A stretch of 25,502 nt of DNA from Lachnoclostridium sp. UBA903 (lineage in GTDB: Bacteria; Bacillota; Clostridia; Lachnospirales; Lachnospiraceae). A program made the translations under genes and the position numbers. The stretch covers positions 1-25,502 of the forward strand of contig DBEP01000028.1 of NCBI GenBank assembly GCA_002294045.1, read 5' to 3'. The notes under the pieces are model-generated. The model was given only the letters and a program-made list of their open reading frames with translations, ran no database searches and had not been told where the DNA came from. Shown here piece after piece: positions 8,900 through 16,582 of the stretch. The stretch's first letter is position 1; each line of letters opens with the position of its first letter.

Positions 8900-8998
8900 T
8901 GTCTTCTCCTCCTTATTTCCCATCCTCTATACCGGCTCCCGATAGATGAGGATAGTAAGTTTATAGGTTATCTTATATCACTTGGCTTTACGCTTTCG

Positions 8999-9161
8999 CT
9001 AGGGTGTGTCTGAAAACTGCTTGTACCTGCCCGGATGCTTCACTTTGCGGGATGCAAGGAGCGATTTTATAGGCGTAGTGCTACTCTCCCAAAATTGCGA
9101 CACAGTATACCGCAAAGTGGGGCGTTCAGAACAATGCAATGATTTTTCAAACACACTTTAG
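8999..9161 (+). repeat. Palindromic MITE-like repeat, family B copy 2
   Basis: The left end is CTAGGGTGTGTCTGAAAAC and the right end ATTTTTCAAACACACTTTAG. Inside are GGATGCAAGGAGCGATTTT, CTACTCTCCCAAAATTGCG and CAGTATACCGCAAAGTGGGG, shared with the copies at 7715, 11687 and 19670. The left and right ends are inverted repeats of about 18 bp. It sits between kduI and kduD. Confidence 0.85.
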
Positions 9162-9192
9162 CTGCCGCTCAATATAAATATAAAGTTATTAA

Positions 9193-9284
9193 TATTCCAT
9201 TGTGACTGGTATATATTTCTTTATTGTTCCACTGTAACTGGTATATATTATTTTATTGTTCCACTGTGACTGGTATATTAAAAA
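9193..9284. repeat. Three tandem 32-bp repeats (iteron-like)
   Basis: The core TTCCA(C/T)TGT(G/A)ACTGGTATAT occurs at 9195, 9227 and 9259, spaced exactly 32 bp, with AT-rich linkers that are also similar. The array lies in the 414-bp gap between the kduI stop and the kduD start. A spacing of 32 bp is close to three helical turns, so the cores would face the same side of the DNA, as expected for cooperative regulator binding. A binding-site role is an inference. Confidence 0.8.
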
Positions 9285-9313
9285 ATCACTTTTTATGATA
9301 ATATTACAAAAAA

Positions 9314-10174
9314 CTATCTCAGATCCTTCATACTTACCGCATCCATATCGTCAAAGTCCTGATTTTCCCCGACCATACCCCAGATAAAGGTATATGCCTG
9401 GGTTCCGCAGCCGGAATGTATGGACCAGCTTGGCGAAATGACTGCTTCTTCATTTCTGATGACAATATGCCTGGTTTCGGTGGGTTCTCCCATATAATGC
9501 ATTACAAAAGCATCCTCCGGTATATCAAAATACAGATACACTTCCATTCTCCTGTCATGGGTATGGCTTGGCATGGTATTCCATACGCTGCCCGGCTCCA
9601 GCTTTGTCATTCCCATTACCAGCTGGCAGCTTTCTACCTGGCCCGGCAGAATGTATTTGCAGATAGTTCTGTGGTTGGATGCTTCTAAGGAACCAAGCTC
9701 AACCTTATTGCAGTCTTTCACAATAACCACACCCTCTGCCGCTTCTCCTTCCGGCTTAATCAGTACGGTAGGATAAACCTTGTGGGCAGGTGCGCTGTTT
9801 ATATAGAATTTGGCAGGATTCTTTTCATCTTTGCTTGAAAATACAATATCTTTTGCACCCATCCCAATATAGATTCCATCTTTATATGCAAGGGTATAAA
9901 CCTTTCCGTCAACGGAAATGGTACCGGCTCCTCCGATATTGATTACACCCATTTCCCTTCTCTGCAAAAAGTATTCAGCCCTCAGTTCGTTACCTGCGGT
10001 CAAAGCGATGGGTGATACAGGAACTGCAGCTCCTGTAATTATACGGTCAATATGACTGTATACCAGCTTAATTTCTCCCGGGACAAACAGGTTCTGAATT
10101 AAGAATTCTTCCCTGAGTCTCTCTGTCGTGTAATATTTAACGTCCTTCGACGATGCTGCTGTTCTAAGTTCCAT
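9314..10174 (-). CDS. kduI: 5-dehydro-4-deoxy-D-glucuronate isomerase
   Basis: KduI interconverts 5-keto-4-deoxyuronate and 3-deoxy-D-glycero-2,5-hexodiulosonate in the breakdown of unsaturated uronates released by pectin or glycosaminoglycan lyases. The ATG at 10174 follows GGAGGG at seven bases and gives 286 aa, near the 278 aa of the E. coli enzyme. A longer frame from 10225 lacks a ribosome site. Zinc ligands are visible in cupin order: His204 and His206 in MPSHTHDRRMEVYLYF, Glu211, and His253 in SPSWSIHSGCGTQAYTFIWG. The C-terminus GENQDFDDMDAVSMKDLR matches the family and is complete. It is divergent from an AraC regulator gene at 10724, its likely controller. Confidence 0.96.
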   Translation of the reverse strand: MELRTAASSKDVKYYTTERLREEFLIQNLFVPGEIKLVYSHIDRIITGAAVPVSPIALTAGNELRAEYFLQRREMGVINIGGAGTISVDGKVYTLAYKDGIYIGMGAKDIVFSSKDEKNPAKFYINSAPAHKVYPTVLIKPEGEAAEGVVIVKDCNKVELGSLEASNHRTICKYILPGQVESCQLVMGMTKLEPGSVWNTMPSHTHDRRMEVYLYFDIPEDAFVMHYMGEPTETRHIVIRNEEAVISPSWSIHSGCGTQAYTFIWGMVGENQDFDDMDAVSMKDLR

Positions 10175-10201
10175 TTTAATTCCCTCCAATCTGCTCCTCA
10201 A

Positions 10202-10221
10202 AGCGAATAACCTGATTCGCT
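10202..10221 (-). promoter_or_regulatory. Small hairpin in the kduI leader
   Basis: AGCGAAT and ATTCGCT form a perfect 7-bp inverted repeat with a 6-nt loop, about 27 bases before the kduI start codon and just upstream of its ribosome site. It may be an operator or a leader stem. No regulator is assigned. Confidence 0.35.
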
Positions 10222-10652
10222 CCATAGAACTAAAAATACTTTTCCTACAGTTACTAATTTTCCCATACCTCAGAATATCCCCTGAAACCTATCATAACCA
10301 TAAGCCATGCTATGCATGCAGAGCCAATACAGCCAATACCAGCATTTCGGGGAATGCCTAATAGTCCAAAAAGCTTATAATCGTCAGAATAAAGTGAGCT
10401 TCTATATAATACGAAAAGCCGGGCTCTTTTAAAATAACTTTATCCGTTATTGAATAAACAAACTTCATGGACTTCTAAACCACACTCCAGCTCAGAGTTA
10501 TGATTGCGCATACCTATTTGTTCCCAGACAGGCTGCCGCATAACGAAATGTATTACAATAACTTTATTTTACATTGTTCTTCTGAGATACTTGTGGTAAT
10601 ATAAGTATAGCATTCTATATATTATATTTCTTATCATTTTTTCTATAGAATA
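10222..10652. other. Divergent intergenic region between kduI and its AraC neighbour
   Basis: About 430 bp without a gene. It contains a direct duplication of AGCCAATAC (10322-10339), a short hairpin GCATT/AATGC (10342-10357) and an AT-rich area near 10400 with TATTAT-like hexamers on the minus strand that could hold the kduI promoter. No convincing -35/-10 pair was found for kduI. Confidence 0.4.
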
Positions 10653-10681
10653 TTGCAAATCCTGAACAATTGTATTATACT
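10653..10681 (+). promoter_or_regulatory. Promoter of the cupin-type AraC regulator
   Basis: TTGCAA (10653-10658) and TATACT (10676-10681) are exactly 17 bp apart, predicting a start near 10688. The upstream in-frame ATG at 10670 lies inside this promoter and cannot be the translation start, which supports the ATG at 10724 instead. Confidence 0.65.
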
Positions 10682-10723
10682 GAACATGGAAGTATAGTAA
10701 ATAGTAAGAAGGGGGGCTTACCT

Positions 10724-11587
10724 ATGAAAGAACTTTCTTCCTGCAAAGCAGTAATTGAAAATTCCATAAAGGAGAAATATTTTGCCCTGGCTCATCTTTA
10801 TAAGGAAGAAAAAGTCATGGACATGCACATTCATGATTGCTATGAAATTTACTATTCGGTTTTTGGCGGAAAACAATTTCTAATTGATAATAAGGTGTAT
10901 ACCATCAATCCAGGTGATGTTTTTGTCATTAACCAGTATGAAAGCCATTATGTATCCCAGGTTGACCGTGAAGCACATGAAAGAATTATAATTTCCATTC
11001 ATCCTGATTTTATAAAATTCCTTTCTACCAAATCCACCGATTTAAGTTATTGCTTCACTCACCGGCCTTCCAATTTCTCACATAAATTGTCCTTTAATAA
11101 AGAACAGCAGCAGCGTTTCTTGTATTTTATCAACAAAATCACCTCTGCCAACGATTACGGAAGTGATTTATTGGAACGTGCCGCCTTTATTGAATTAATG
11201 TTATTATTAAACAGCGCTTATTTAAAAAATACGGATTGTTCTACCGAGGGTATAGTTAGTTTTAAATATAATAAGTTGGTAGATGATATTTTAAGCTTTA
11301 TTAATCAGAATATCAGTCAGAATATTTCTCTGGAAGAGATATCCTCCCACTTTTTTATCAGCGAGTCATATCTTTGCAGAATATTTAAGACCGCAACGGG
11401 CATGACGATAAATAAGTATATTACAGCCCGGAGAATCAGCATCGCCAAGTCCTTGCTTGCCGGCAACTTAAGCCTGAATGAAGTATGCGAACAATGCGGC
11501 TATAATAACTACAGCAATTTTGTGAAAGCTTTTACCAAAACAGTAGGCATATCTCCGAAGAAATATGCCTTGTGCAGTATTAGTTGA
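10724..11587 (+). CDS. AraC-family transcriptional regulator with N-terminal cupin domain
   Basis: The start at 10724 follows AAGGGGGG at suitable spacing and gives a 287-aa cytoplasmic regulator. The N-terminal half has the sugar-sensing cupin pattern, with MDMHIHDCYEIYYSVFGG followed by VYTINPGDVFVINQYESH. The C-terminal 100 residues form the two helix-turn-helix motifs (ISLEEISSHFFISESYLCRIF and the signature with CGYNNYSNFVKAFTKTVGISP). Such proteins bind a sugar or sugar acid through the cupin and activate adjacent catabolic genes. It is divergent from kduI, so kduI and kduD are the likely targets and a uronate derivative the likely effector. The 32-bp repeats between kduI and kduD are candidate binding sites. 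Confidence 0.93.
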   Translation: MKELSSCKAVIENSIKEKYFALAHLYKEEKVMDMHIHDCYEIYYSVFGGKQFLIDNKVYTINPGDVFVINQYESHYVSQVDREAHERIIISIHPDFIKFLSTKSTDLSYCFTHRPSNFSHKLSFNKEQQQRFLYFINKITSANDYGSDLLERAAFIELMLLLNSAYLKNTDCSTEGIVSFKYNKLVDDILSFINQNISQNISLEEISSHFFISESYLCRIFKTATGMTINKYITARRISIAKSLLAGNLSLNEVCEQCGYNNYSNFVKAFTKTVGISPKKYALCSIS

Positions 11588-11686
11588 TGTTATGAATCTT
11601 AATGGAAGAGCGGCTATCACCCTCCTGGAGCGATGGATGTCCGAATATTACAAGACATGTTATATTTCCATTGTTCTCCGGGATAA

Positions 11687-11793
11687 AAGTATGTTTGAAA
11701 CTTGTACCGGGGCTGGATGCTCCACTTGTGCGGCGCAGTATGCCGCAAAGTAGGGCGTTCAAAACGGTGCGATGATTTTTCAAACACGCTCTA
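11687..11793 (+). repeat. Palindromic MITE-like repeat, family B copy 3 (internally deleted)
   Basis: The left end AGTATGTTTGAAACTTG and right end ATTTTTCAAACACGCTCTAG match the other family B copies. About 55 bp of the centre is missing: it jumps from GGATGCTCCACTTG straight to GCGGCGCAGTATGCCGCAAAG. Its terminal CTAG supplies the TAG stop codon of the adjacent endonuclease gene. Confidence 0.8.
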
Positions 11794-13062
11794 GTTAACA
11801 AGACTGGCAATCCAATACAGCCAACCTCTTACCGAAGATGCCCTTCTGACCAATAAATTTTCACTGCATATATTTAATTCGTTCATTCTGTTTGCTATAA
11901 AATATTTATCCGGAATATCTCCAGTTCTTAAAAAAACCCCAAACATTTCGTTAAATATCTGATGTTGTAAAATTAATTTTACATACTCAAACTGTCTTGC
12001 TTTGTATGGCAGTTTTAAAAGCCCTTTACCTAAAGGCGTAATATATACTTTTACACCTTCCTCATCTTTATTCTTTTCCGCCAGACCAAGATATTTGCAG
12101 GCGTTAAAATAATAATCGGACTGTCTTTCCTTAAACCCAAATAATTCTGCAATTTCAGTTGCAGACATTGGACTATCATTCAAATTTTCTACTAATGAGA
12201 TAACTTTGTTAAAACTATCTGCCTGTACAAAGGTGACTTCAGGCTCAGGCTCAATGCCGACACTTCTGTATACATCTTTTATTTCTTCCGGGGAAATAGC
12301 TATATCTTCTAGGCTATAATTACGTTCCTGCACCAATTGCAAAGAACTATAACTGTTAATATCCGTAAATTGATATTCCAAAAGCCTGAATATGTTATTT
12401 GAATAAACCATAAATACCGGCCTAATAGGTTTATTAATTTTAGAGTTCCAGAGCCTTGTCGGATAATATAGCTGTCTTATAAGGAAATTGCTATGTACAA
12501 CGTTCTTTCCTTCTATAATGGCAAATATATTTTCATTTTCAAATCCACCATCAATTTCAACTTGGGAATTTTGGACATCAATGATATGCTCAACACCGCT
12601 GCTAAATCCATTCACTTTAAACGAAAAAGTTCCTGAACCCATTCTTCCTGAAACAGTTTGTAGCATATTGTATTCACCTAAGAAATCATCGAGTATACTT
12701 GCAATTCCCATTATATTAATTGCGCCAGCTTCCGAACGGATATCATTTATATCGATTGTTTCAAGATAATCTGGAATTTTGGCACACGCCATTTGTTTGA
12801 TATCATTCTTAAGTATTGGAAAATCCTGATACAAATCAAATTCTCCAATTACATATTTTCCTCGTGTAACAGGTAAAATAGCCAATTTATTGCCAAAAAC
12901 AGATGGTAACGATTCTTTGGTATCAAACTTTGTCATCAGTCTCGGTTCTTTTACTTCACGTATTTGATCCGCTGTAATGTAAAATCTCCCATTCTTTTTT
13001 ATCTCATTCTCGATATCATATTTTTCAAACAGGATTTTCCAATTGTCATCAATCAAGCTCAT
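11791..13062 (-). CDS. Predicted type II restriction endonuclease (partner of the D12 methyltransferase)
   Basis: A 423-aa protein starting at ATG 13062, inside the last codons of the methyltransferase gene (14-bp overlap, different frame), so the two are translationally coupled. No name is recognised with certainty. A PD-(D/E)XK-like core is visible: Asp171 in QVEIDGGF, then Glu184 and Lys186 in AIIEGKN, followed by IRQLYYPTRLW, a segment seen in restriction-enzyme relatives. The C-terminal part (about 290-345) reads as a winged-helix domain (MSATEIAELFGFKERQSDYYF), possibly for target recognition. It does not look like the 288-aa DpnII endonuclease from memory, although the methyltransferase does resemble M.DpnII. 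The C-terminus is set by a repeat that provides the stop codon, so it may be altered. Confidence 0.72.
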   Translation of the reverse strand: MSLIDDNWKILFEKYDIENEIKKNGRFYITADQIREVKEPRLMTKFDTKESLPSVFGNKLAILPVTRGKYVIGEFDLYQDFPILKNDIKQMACAKIPDYLETIDINDIRSEAGAINIMGIASILDDFLGEYNMLQTVSGRMGSGTFSFKVNGFSSGVEHIIDVQNSQVEIDGGFENENIFAIIEGKNVVHSNFLIRQLYYPTRLWNSKINKPIRPVFMVYSNNIFRLLEYQFTDINSYSSLQLVQERNYSLEDIAISPEEIKDVYRSVGIEPEPEVTFVQADSFNKVISLVENLNDSPMSATEIAELFGFKERQSDYYFNACKYLGLAEKNKDEEGVKVYITPLGKGLLKLPYKARQFEYVKLILQHQIFNEMFGVFLRTGDIPDKYFIANRMNELNICSENLLVRRASSVRGWLYWIASLVN

Positions 13063-13903
13063 AATTTCTCACCAATACCTCATCCACTTCACCACGTTTA
13101 TCCGGCTTCGCATTAATTGCCCTTTTCGCTCCTACTTTCGTAATTATGTATTCACTATATAAATCTTCTATGAACTTGCACGAGGAATTCGAAAGCAGAA
13201 ACTTAACGCCTCTTCTATCCAGCAAATCACACTGCTTCTTTAACGCTATCTGCTCTTCCTCTCCAAAACCTGCTGCCGTATATCCCGTAAATGATGATGA
13301 AGAACTTATTGGAAAATAGGGGGGATCTAAGTAAACAAATGCACCCTTTCTAATTCCTCTTAACGCATCTTTATAATCTCCGCATTTTATTATTACATTC
13401 GCCTTATTTAAATATTTATTTAATGCATTTATTGTTGTTCCATTAATGATATTCGGATTCTTATATTTTCCCCATGGTGCATTAAATTCACCGGAACTGT
13501 TAACCCTGAATAACCCGTTATAACATGTTTTATTTAAGTATATAATTCTGGCAGCCTTATCTATATCTGACAGGGAATCAAAAGTATCTTTATCTCTGTC
13601 CAAAGCTCTGATCTCATAAAAATAATCTTCACAATTGTGTTCCTTATGTACTATAAGTTTATGAATCAACTCTTCCGGATTACTTTTTATTACTTTATAG
13701 ACATTAATCAATTCTGAATTAGAGTCATTAATGATTGCTTTTTTTGGCTGCTTAGCAAACAGTACCGCACCACCACCAACGAACGGCTCATAGTATGTTG
13801 AACATTTTGGTATTAATGGTGTAATATAATCTAGCAGTTGTCTCTTACCGCCAACCCATTTCAGGATTGGAGAGACCAATGGATATGGATTATTTGCAGC
13901 CAT
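13049..13903 (-). CDS. DNA adenine methyltransferase, D12 class (Dam/M.DpnII-like)
   Basis: This 284-aa enzyme should methylate adenine N6 using S-adenosylmethionine. LKWVGGKRQ (residues 14-22) and YEPFVGGGAV (38-47) form the cofactor-binding motif region, and DPPY (193-196) is the catalytic motif in the order of alpha-class enzymes. Segments such as LLSNSS and the closing EVLVRNYELD fit the Dam/DpnII group, so GATC is a plausible target, but D12 enzymes also recognise other sites. The ATG is preceded by TAGGAGGAAACAAA, a very strong ribosome site, and the gene leads the pair, so protection would be made before the nuclease. It overlaps the endonuclease gene by 14 bp. Confidence 0.93.
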   Translation of the reverse strand: MAANNPYPLVSPILKWVGGKRQLLDYITPLIPKCSTYYEPFVGGGAVLFAKQPKKAIINDSNSELINVYKVIKSNPEELIHKLIVHKEHNCEDYFYEIRALDRDKDTFDSLSDIDKAARIIYLNKTCYNGLFRVNSSGEFNAPWGKYKNPNIINGTTINALNKYLNKANVIIKCGDYKDALRGIRKGAFVYLDPPYFPISSSSSFTGYTAAGFGEEEQIALKKQCDLLDRRGVKFLLSNSSCKFIEDLYSEYIITKVGAKRAINAKPDKRGEVDEVLVRNYELD

Positions 13904-14131
13904 TTTGTTTCCTCCTAAATTATTTTCGCATCATAAATAAACAGATGTCTGCTTTAGATTAAAACTATTATAATTGTTAATATAACCACTCCTTGCACCT
14001 ATAAATCTATGTACGAGATCCTATCATTTATAGTACCATAGATGGACTGATTTTTCTATAATCACACCCTTAAATATTGATTTTAAATTTAATTAACCTC
14101 ACTTCAGAATCCTGTATATAATACTAACCGT

Positions 14132-15109
14132 TTAGGCTATTACTTTTATAAATATCTTTCCATTAAGATAATTCCAGTTTGCTTTTACAGGATGATAAGT
14201 TCCATCTTCCCCAATAATGCCTAATCTGCGATAAACATCCGTTACTCCCGATAAGAATCTTCTATCCTTTGATATTGAAAGCTTTTTGACATATATTTCA
14301 TTGAATTCTACTTCAATTTTTTTATCTTCTGCGGGAATTGCATTCATAATAATTCTTGGAACCGGCAATATTCTGGCCCTTATATCATTGTTAGTGATAT
14401 ACTTTTCAACTACAATTCCTTCGCCTAAGTCAACTTCATCGGTTCTATTTCCTGAAACATTTGTTACTCCGTCTCTCTCCTCTTTGCCCATCAATTGATT
14501 CATTGAAATTGTGCTGAAATTTGGTGTGTATACAAATCCTAGTTCATTATCAATACAGCTTTCAATTAAATCTTTTCCATCAATTAACACTACCGGTTTT
14601 GAAGGATCGTTATTAGCTTCTTTTACTGCATCTCTAGAGTATTTTGCTGTAGTAATAAAAATTCCTTTATGACCAAAAGGGATTGTTCCTTTTAATTCTC
14701 TTATTGCACTATCAGGTATTTTTTTGGTAGGCTTATATCTTTTAGCTTGAACATAATAATTCACTGCATCCGTGTTACTGAAACCACCAATTCCAATTCG
14801 TATTGCTATTAAATCAACGCCTCCATCTCTTGAACGTTGAGTAACGGACACTTCATCCAATCCGATTTTCTCTAAATATAATTTTAAGAAGTCTTCAAAC
14901 TCATAGCCATTTTCAAAATATTCATAAAATTGTTGAATATATAATTGTAATTCTTCCTTTGAAATTTGCATATTTTTCTTCATAATAATCACATCATTTC
15001 CAATTTTCTTTTGTTTATTTTTATTATCCTTTCCTCCTACAGCAATCTGTTTAAAAATGTTGCTATGCTTTTCCAGAAATTCATCTAAAAATTTTGTTTT
15101 ATGATACAT
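14132..15109 (-). CDS. Mrr-like restriction endonuclease (Mrr_cat domain)
   Basis: The frame has 325 aa from ATG 15109. The nuclease core lies at about residues 65-190: GYEFEDFLKLYLEKIG, then GGVDLIAI with catalytic Asp99, then VQAKRY with Gln121 and Lys123, then ELKGTIPFGHKGIFITTAKYS. This is the D-(Q/E)xK Mrr arrangement. The C-terminal 130 residues are not recognised. The start is uncertain. The ATG at 15109 has no ribosome site, an AGGAGG lies inside the frame at 15033-15038 with no start codon at proper distance, and ATG 14983 (283 aa) retains the whole domain. Mrr-like enzymes either cut methylated DNA or serve as the nuclease of modification-dependent or type II systems. A truncated methyltransferase gene directly upstream suggests it once belonged to such a pair. 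Confidence 0.8.
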   Translation of the reverse strand: MYHKTKFLDEFLEKHSNIFKQIAVGGKDNKNKQKKIGNDVIIMKKNMQISKEELQLYIQQFYEYFENGYEFEDFLKLYLEKIGLDEVSVTQRSRDGGVDLIAIRIGIGGFSNTDAVNYYVQAKRYKPTKKIPDSAIRELKGTIPFGHKGIFITTAKYSRDAVKEANNDPSKPVVLIDGKDLIESCIDNELGFVYTPNFSTISMNQLMGKEERDGVTNVSGNRTDEVDLGEGIVVEKYITNNDIRARILPVPRIIMNAIPAEDKKIEVEFNEIYVKKLSISKDRRFLSGVTDVYRRLGIIGEDGTYHPVKANWNYLNGKIFIKVIA

Positions 15110-15126
15110 TGTATAAGTTTGTTTAT

Positions 15127-15336
15127 TTAGTTTAATATAAAATTATCTAGACATTCTGTTGTTCCGCTTCCTAAAAATTGATCCAGAATCCAATCACCTG
15201 GAGAATTATAGTGAAGAATTAAATTTCTTGGTATGTATGGTGACCAATTCCCCCTGTAACTTCCTGAATGGGTTGCCCAATTTCCTCTGTCTGGAAAAGA
15301 CCAGATAGTTGTGAGTTCCAGATTAAAATTATTTGG
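15127..15336 (-). pseudogene. Relic of an N6/N4-type DNA methyltransferase (N-terminal fragment)
   Basis: Translation of the minus strand gives about 69 codons without a start that contain TTIWSFPDRGNWATHSG, YRGNWSPYIPRNLILHY and GDWILDQFLGSGTTECLDN. The last of these holds the FxGSGTT S-adenosylmethionine-binding motif of PF01555-type methyltransferases, in their usual N-terminal order. The frame is closed by a TAA at 15337-15339 just before the fragment and by TAA at 15127. The catalytic DPPY/NPPY part is absent. A strong AAAGGAGGG (complement of 15357-15365) remains upstream, at the end of the preceding gene, as if the original start codon had been lost. The rest of the gene has been deleted up to the Mrr-like gene. 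Confidence 0.82.
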
Positions 15337-15366
15337 TTATAAACTTATAAATAGGACCCTCCTTTT

Positions 15367-15849
15367 TTAAAAACCTCTTGCTTTACAATAAGAAATCAGT
15401 TCTGCTGCTTTCTTACTTTTACTAAAAGATGCTGCATCATCAGCTTTCATGCCTTCCATTAATATTTGATACATTCCTAATCTCTTCACTTTCTTTTTAA
15501 GAATGGCGTTAGCCTTAAGTTCTTCTGCTACCATCCCCAAATAAATTACCGTATACCAGATATTAAACTCTCTTTCATCTTCTTCATAACTACTACTTAT
15601 CACATCAATTTCCTCAAGTACTTCTTTCTCGATTTCTGAGTTGGTCTTATTATATATTTTAACAAAGTCTTGGTATATTTTAGTATTTGTATACTTTTTA
15701 GACATTTCAGTAAAAAAGTTAAAATAATCCCTATCACGTGGTGCTTTTTTAATTCCATTCGATTCTGTTACATAAACACAATAATCGTCAAATCTACCAG
15801 GTCCTTGCTCAATTTTTGTACCATCCGGATATTCTTTAATTAAAATCAT
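15367..15849 (-). CDS. Uncharacterised 160-aa protein linked to restriction-modification genes
   Basis: The start at 15849 follows AGAAAGGA at five to six bases; an ATG at 15879 has no ribosome site. The acidic, alpha-helical protein begins MILIKEYPDGTKIEQGPGRF followed by DDYCVYV and ends AAELISYCKARGF. It has no signal peptide or membrane segment. From memory it resembles short companion proteins found beside methyltransferase genes (possibly the family now called DUF7004), but this cannot be confirmed here. It directly precedes the methyltransferase relic, with that gene's ribosome site overlapping its stop region, which points to a former three-gene unit: this protein, methyltransferase, Mrr-like nuclease. 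Function unknown. Confidence 0.75.
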   Translation of the reverse strand: MILIKEYPDGTKIEQGPGRFDDYCVYVTESNGIKKAPRDRDYFNFFTEMSKKYTNTKIYQDFVKIYNKTNSEIEKEVLEEIDVISSSYEEDEREFNIWYTVIYLGMVAEELKANAILKKKVKRLGMYQILMEGMKADDAASFSKSKKAAELISYCKARGF

Positions 15850-16039
15850 ATCTGTTCCTTTCTTTTGTTTAATCGGCATAATAATTTTTTGCTGTAATAT
15901 ATTTTTCTTTACTAAGTATTTCTTTGAATATAATCGATAATTTTTTCAGTATTTTATCTTTAGCATTTGAACAACTGCCTTTGCGCCAAACACAATACTT
16001 ATTTGATTTAATTCAGATTTTTTTTTTAAATATCTTCTC

Positions 16040-16459
16040 CTACATCACACATTCAATACCATGCCGTTCACACCATTCCTTTGCCTGTTTCACATATGCT
16101 GCATCCCGATAAGCATACCATTTATCTTGCAGATTTAAATCATACACTGAATCTTTGAATCTACGAAATGCCCCTCTTCCCCGAATCAAATTTTTAAATT
16201 TATCCTGTGCGGCACCCTCCGGCAAACTCCAAATAAATTCTTCCATCATATTATATTCGTCAATCTCATACTTAGTAGGCAGATGAATGTTATCCTGCCA
16301 ATTTTCTTCTATGTCCTCTGCTAATTCAGATGCATCCACACCGGTAAGTGCTTCATCCATATAAACAACAACTGCCTCCGTTTTTGTATGGTAATAATAA
16401 TCAGCCTCCATATCGGCAAATTCCATTCCCTCTATTACATCATTCAATTTTACTTTCAC
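16040..16459 (-). CDS. UPF0158 family protein
   Basis: 139 aa from GTG 16459, preceded by AGGAAGAGG. The diagnostic UPF0158 segments are LPTKYEIDEYNMMEEFIWSL, then IRGRGAFRRFKDSVYDL, then WYAYRDAAYVKQAKEWCERH near the C-terminus. The length is typical of the family. It appears soluble and has no known activity; members are often found in accessory regions and next to toxin-antitoxin or defence genes. The start codon overlaps the TGA of a short upstream open frame by sharing TG, indicating translational coupling if that frame is used. Confidence 0.88.
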   Translation of the reverse strand: MKVKLNDVIEGMEFADMEADYYYHTKTEAVVVYMDEALTGVDASELAEDIEENWQDNIHLPTKYEIDEYNMMEEFIWSLPEGAAQDKFKNLIRGRGAFRRFKDSVYDLNLQDKWYAYRDAAYVKQAKEWCERHGIECVM

Positions 16460-16572
16460 GCCTCTTCCTCGTCACTGACAAAAGCTATATCCAACAGTTC
16501 TTGTGTTATTTTCTTACTATGTACCAATTGCAATGTCCTACCCGTTAAGCAGTATATGCCGCACCTTATTTT
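16456..16572 (-). pseudogene. Possible gene remnant coupled to the UPF0158 gene
   Basis: An open frame of 38 codons without ATG or a convincing ribosome site ends LVHSKKITQELLDIAFVSDE-EEA at a TGA that overlaps the UPF0158 GTG start. The helical, acidic C-terminal sequence looks protein-like rather than random, so this could be the tail of a lost upstream gene. No family is recognised. A TTG within it is a theoretical start. Confidence 0.3.
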
Positions 16573-16582
16573 TCAGCATAAT

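Noticed and set aside
9193..9284. CRISPR-like array
   Set aside because: Units are contiguous with similar linkers, not identical repeats separated by unique spacers, and no cas genes are present.
10175..10225. 17-residue N-terminal extension of KduI
   Set aside because: No ribosome site at 10225, whereas GGAGGG precedes the ATG at 10174 and the resulting length fits the family.
10670..10723. Upstream ATG for the cupin AraC gene
   Set aside because: It falls inside the predicted promoter and has no ribosome site; the ATG at 10724 has AAGGGGGG.
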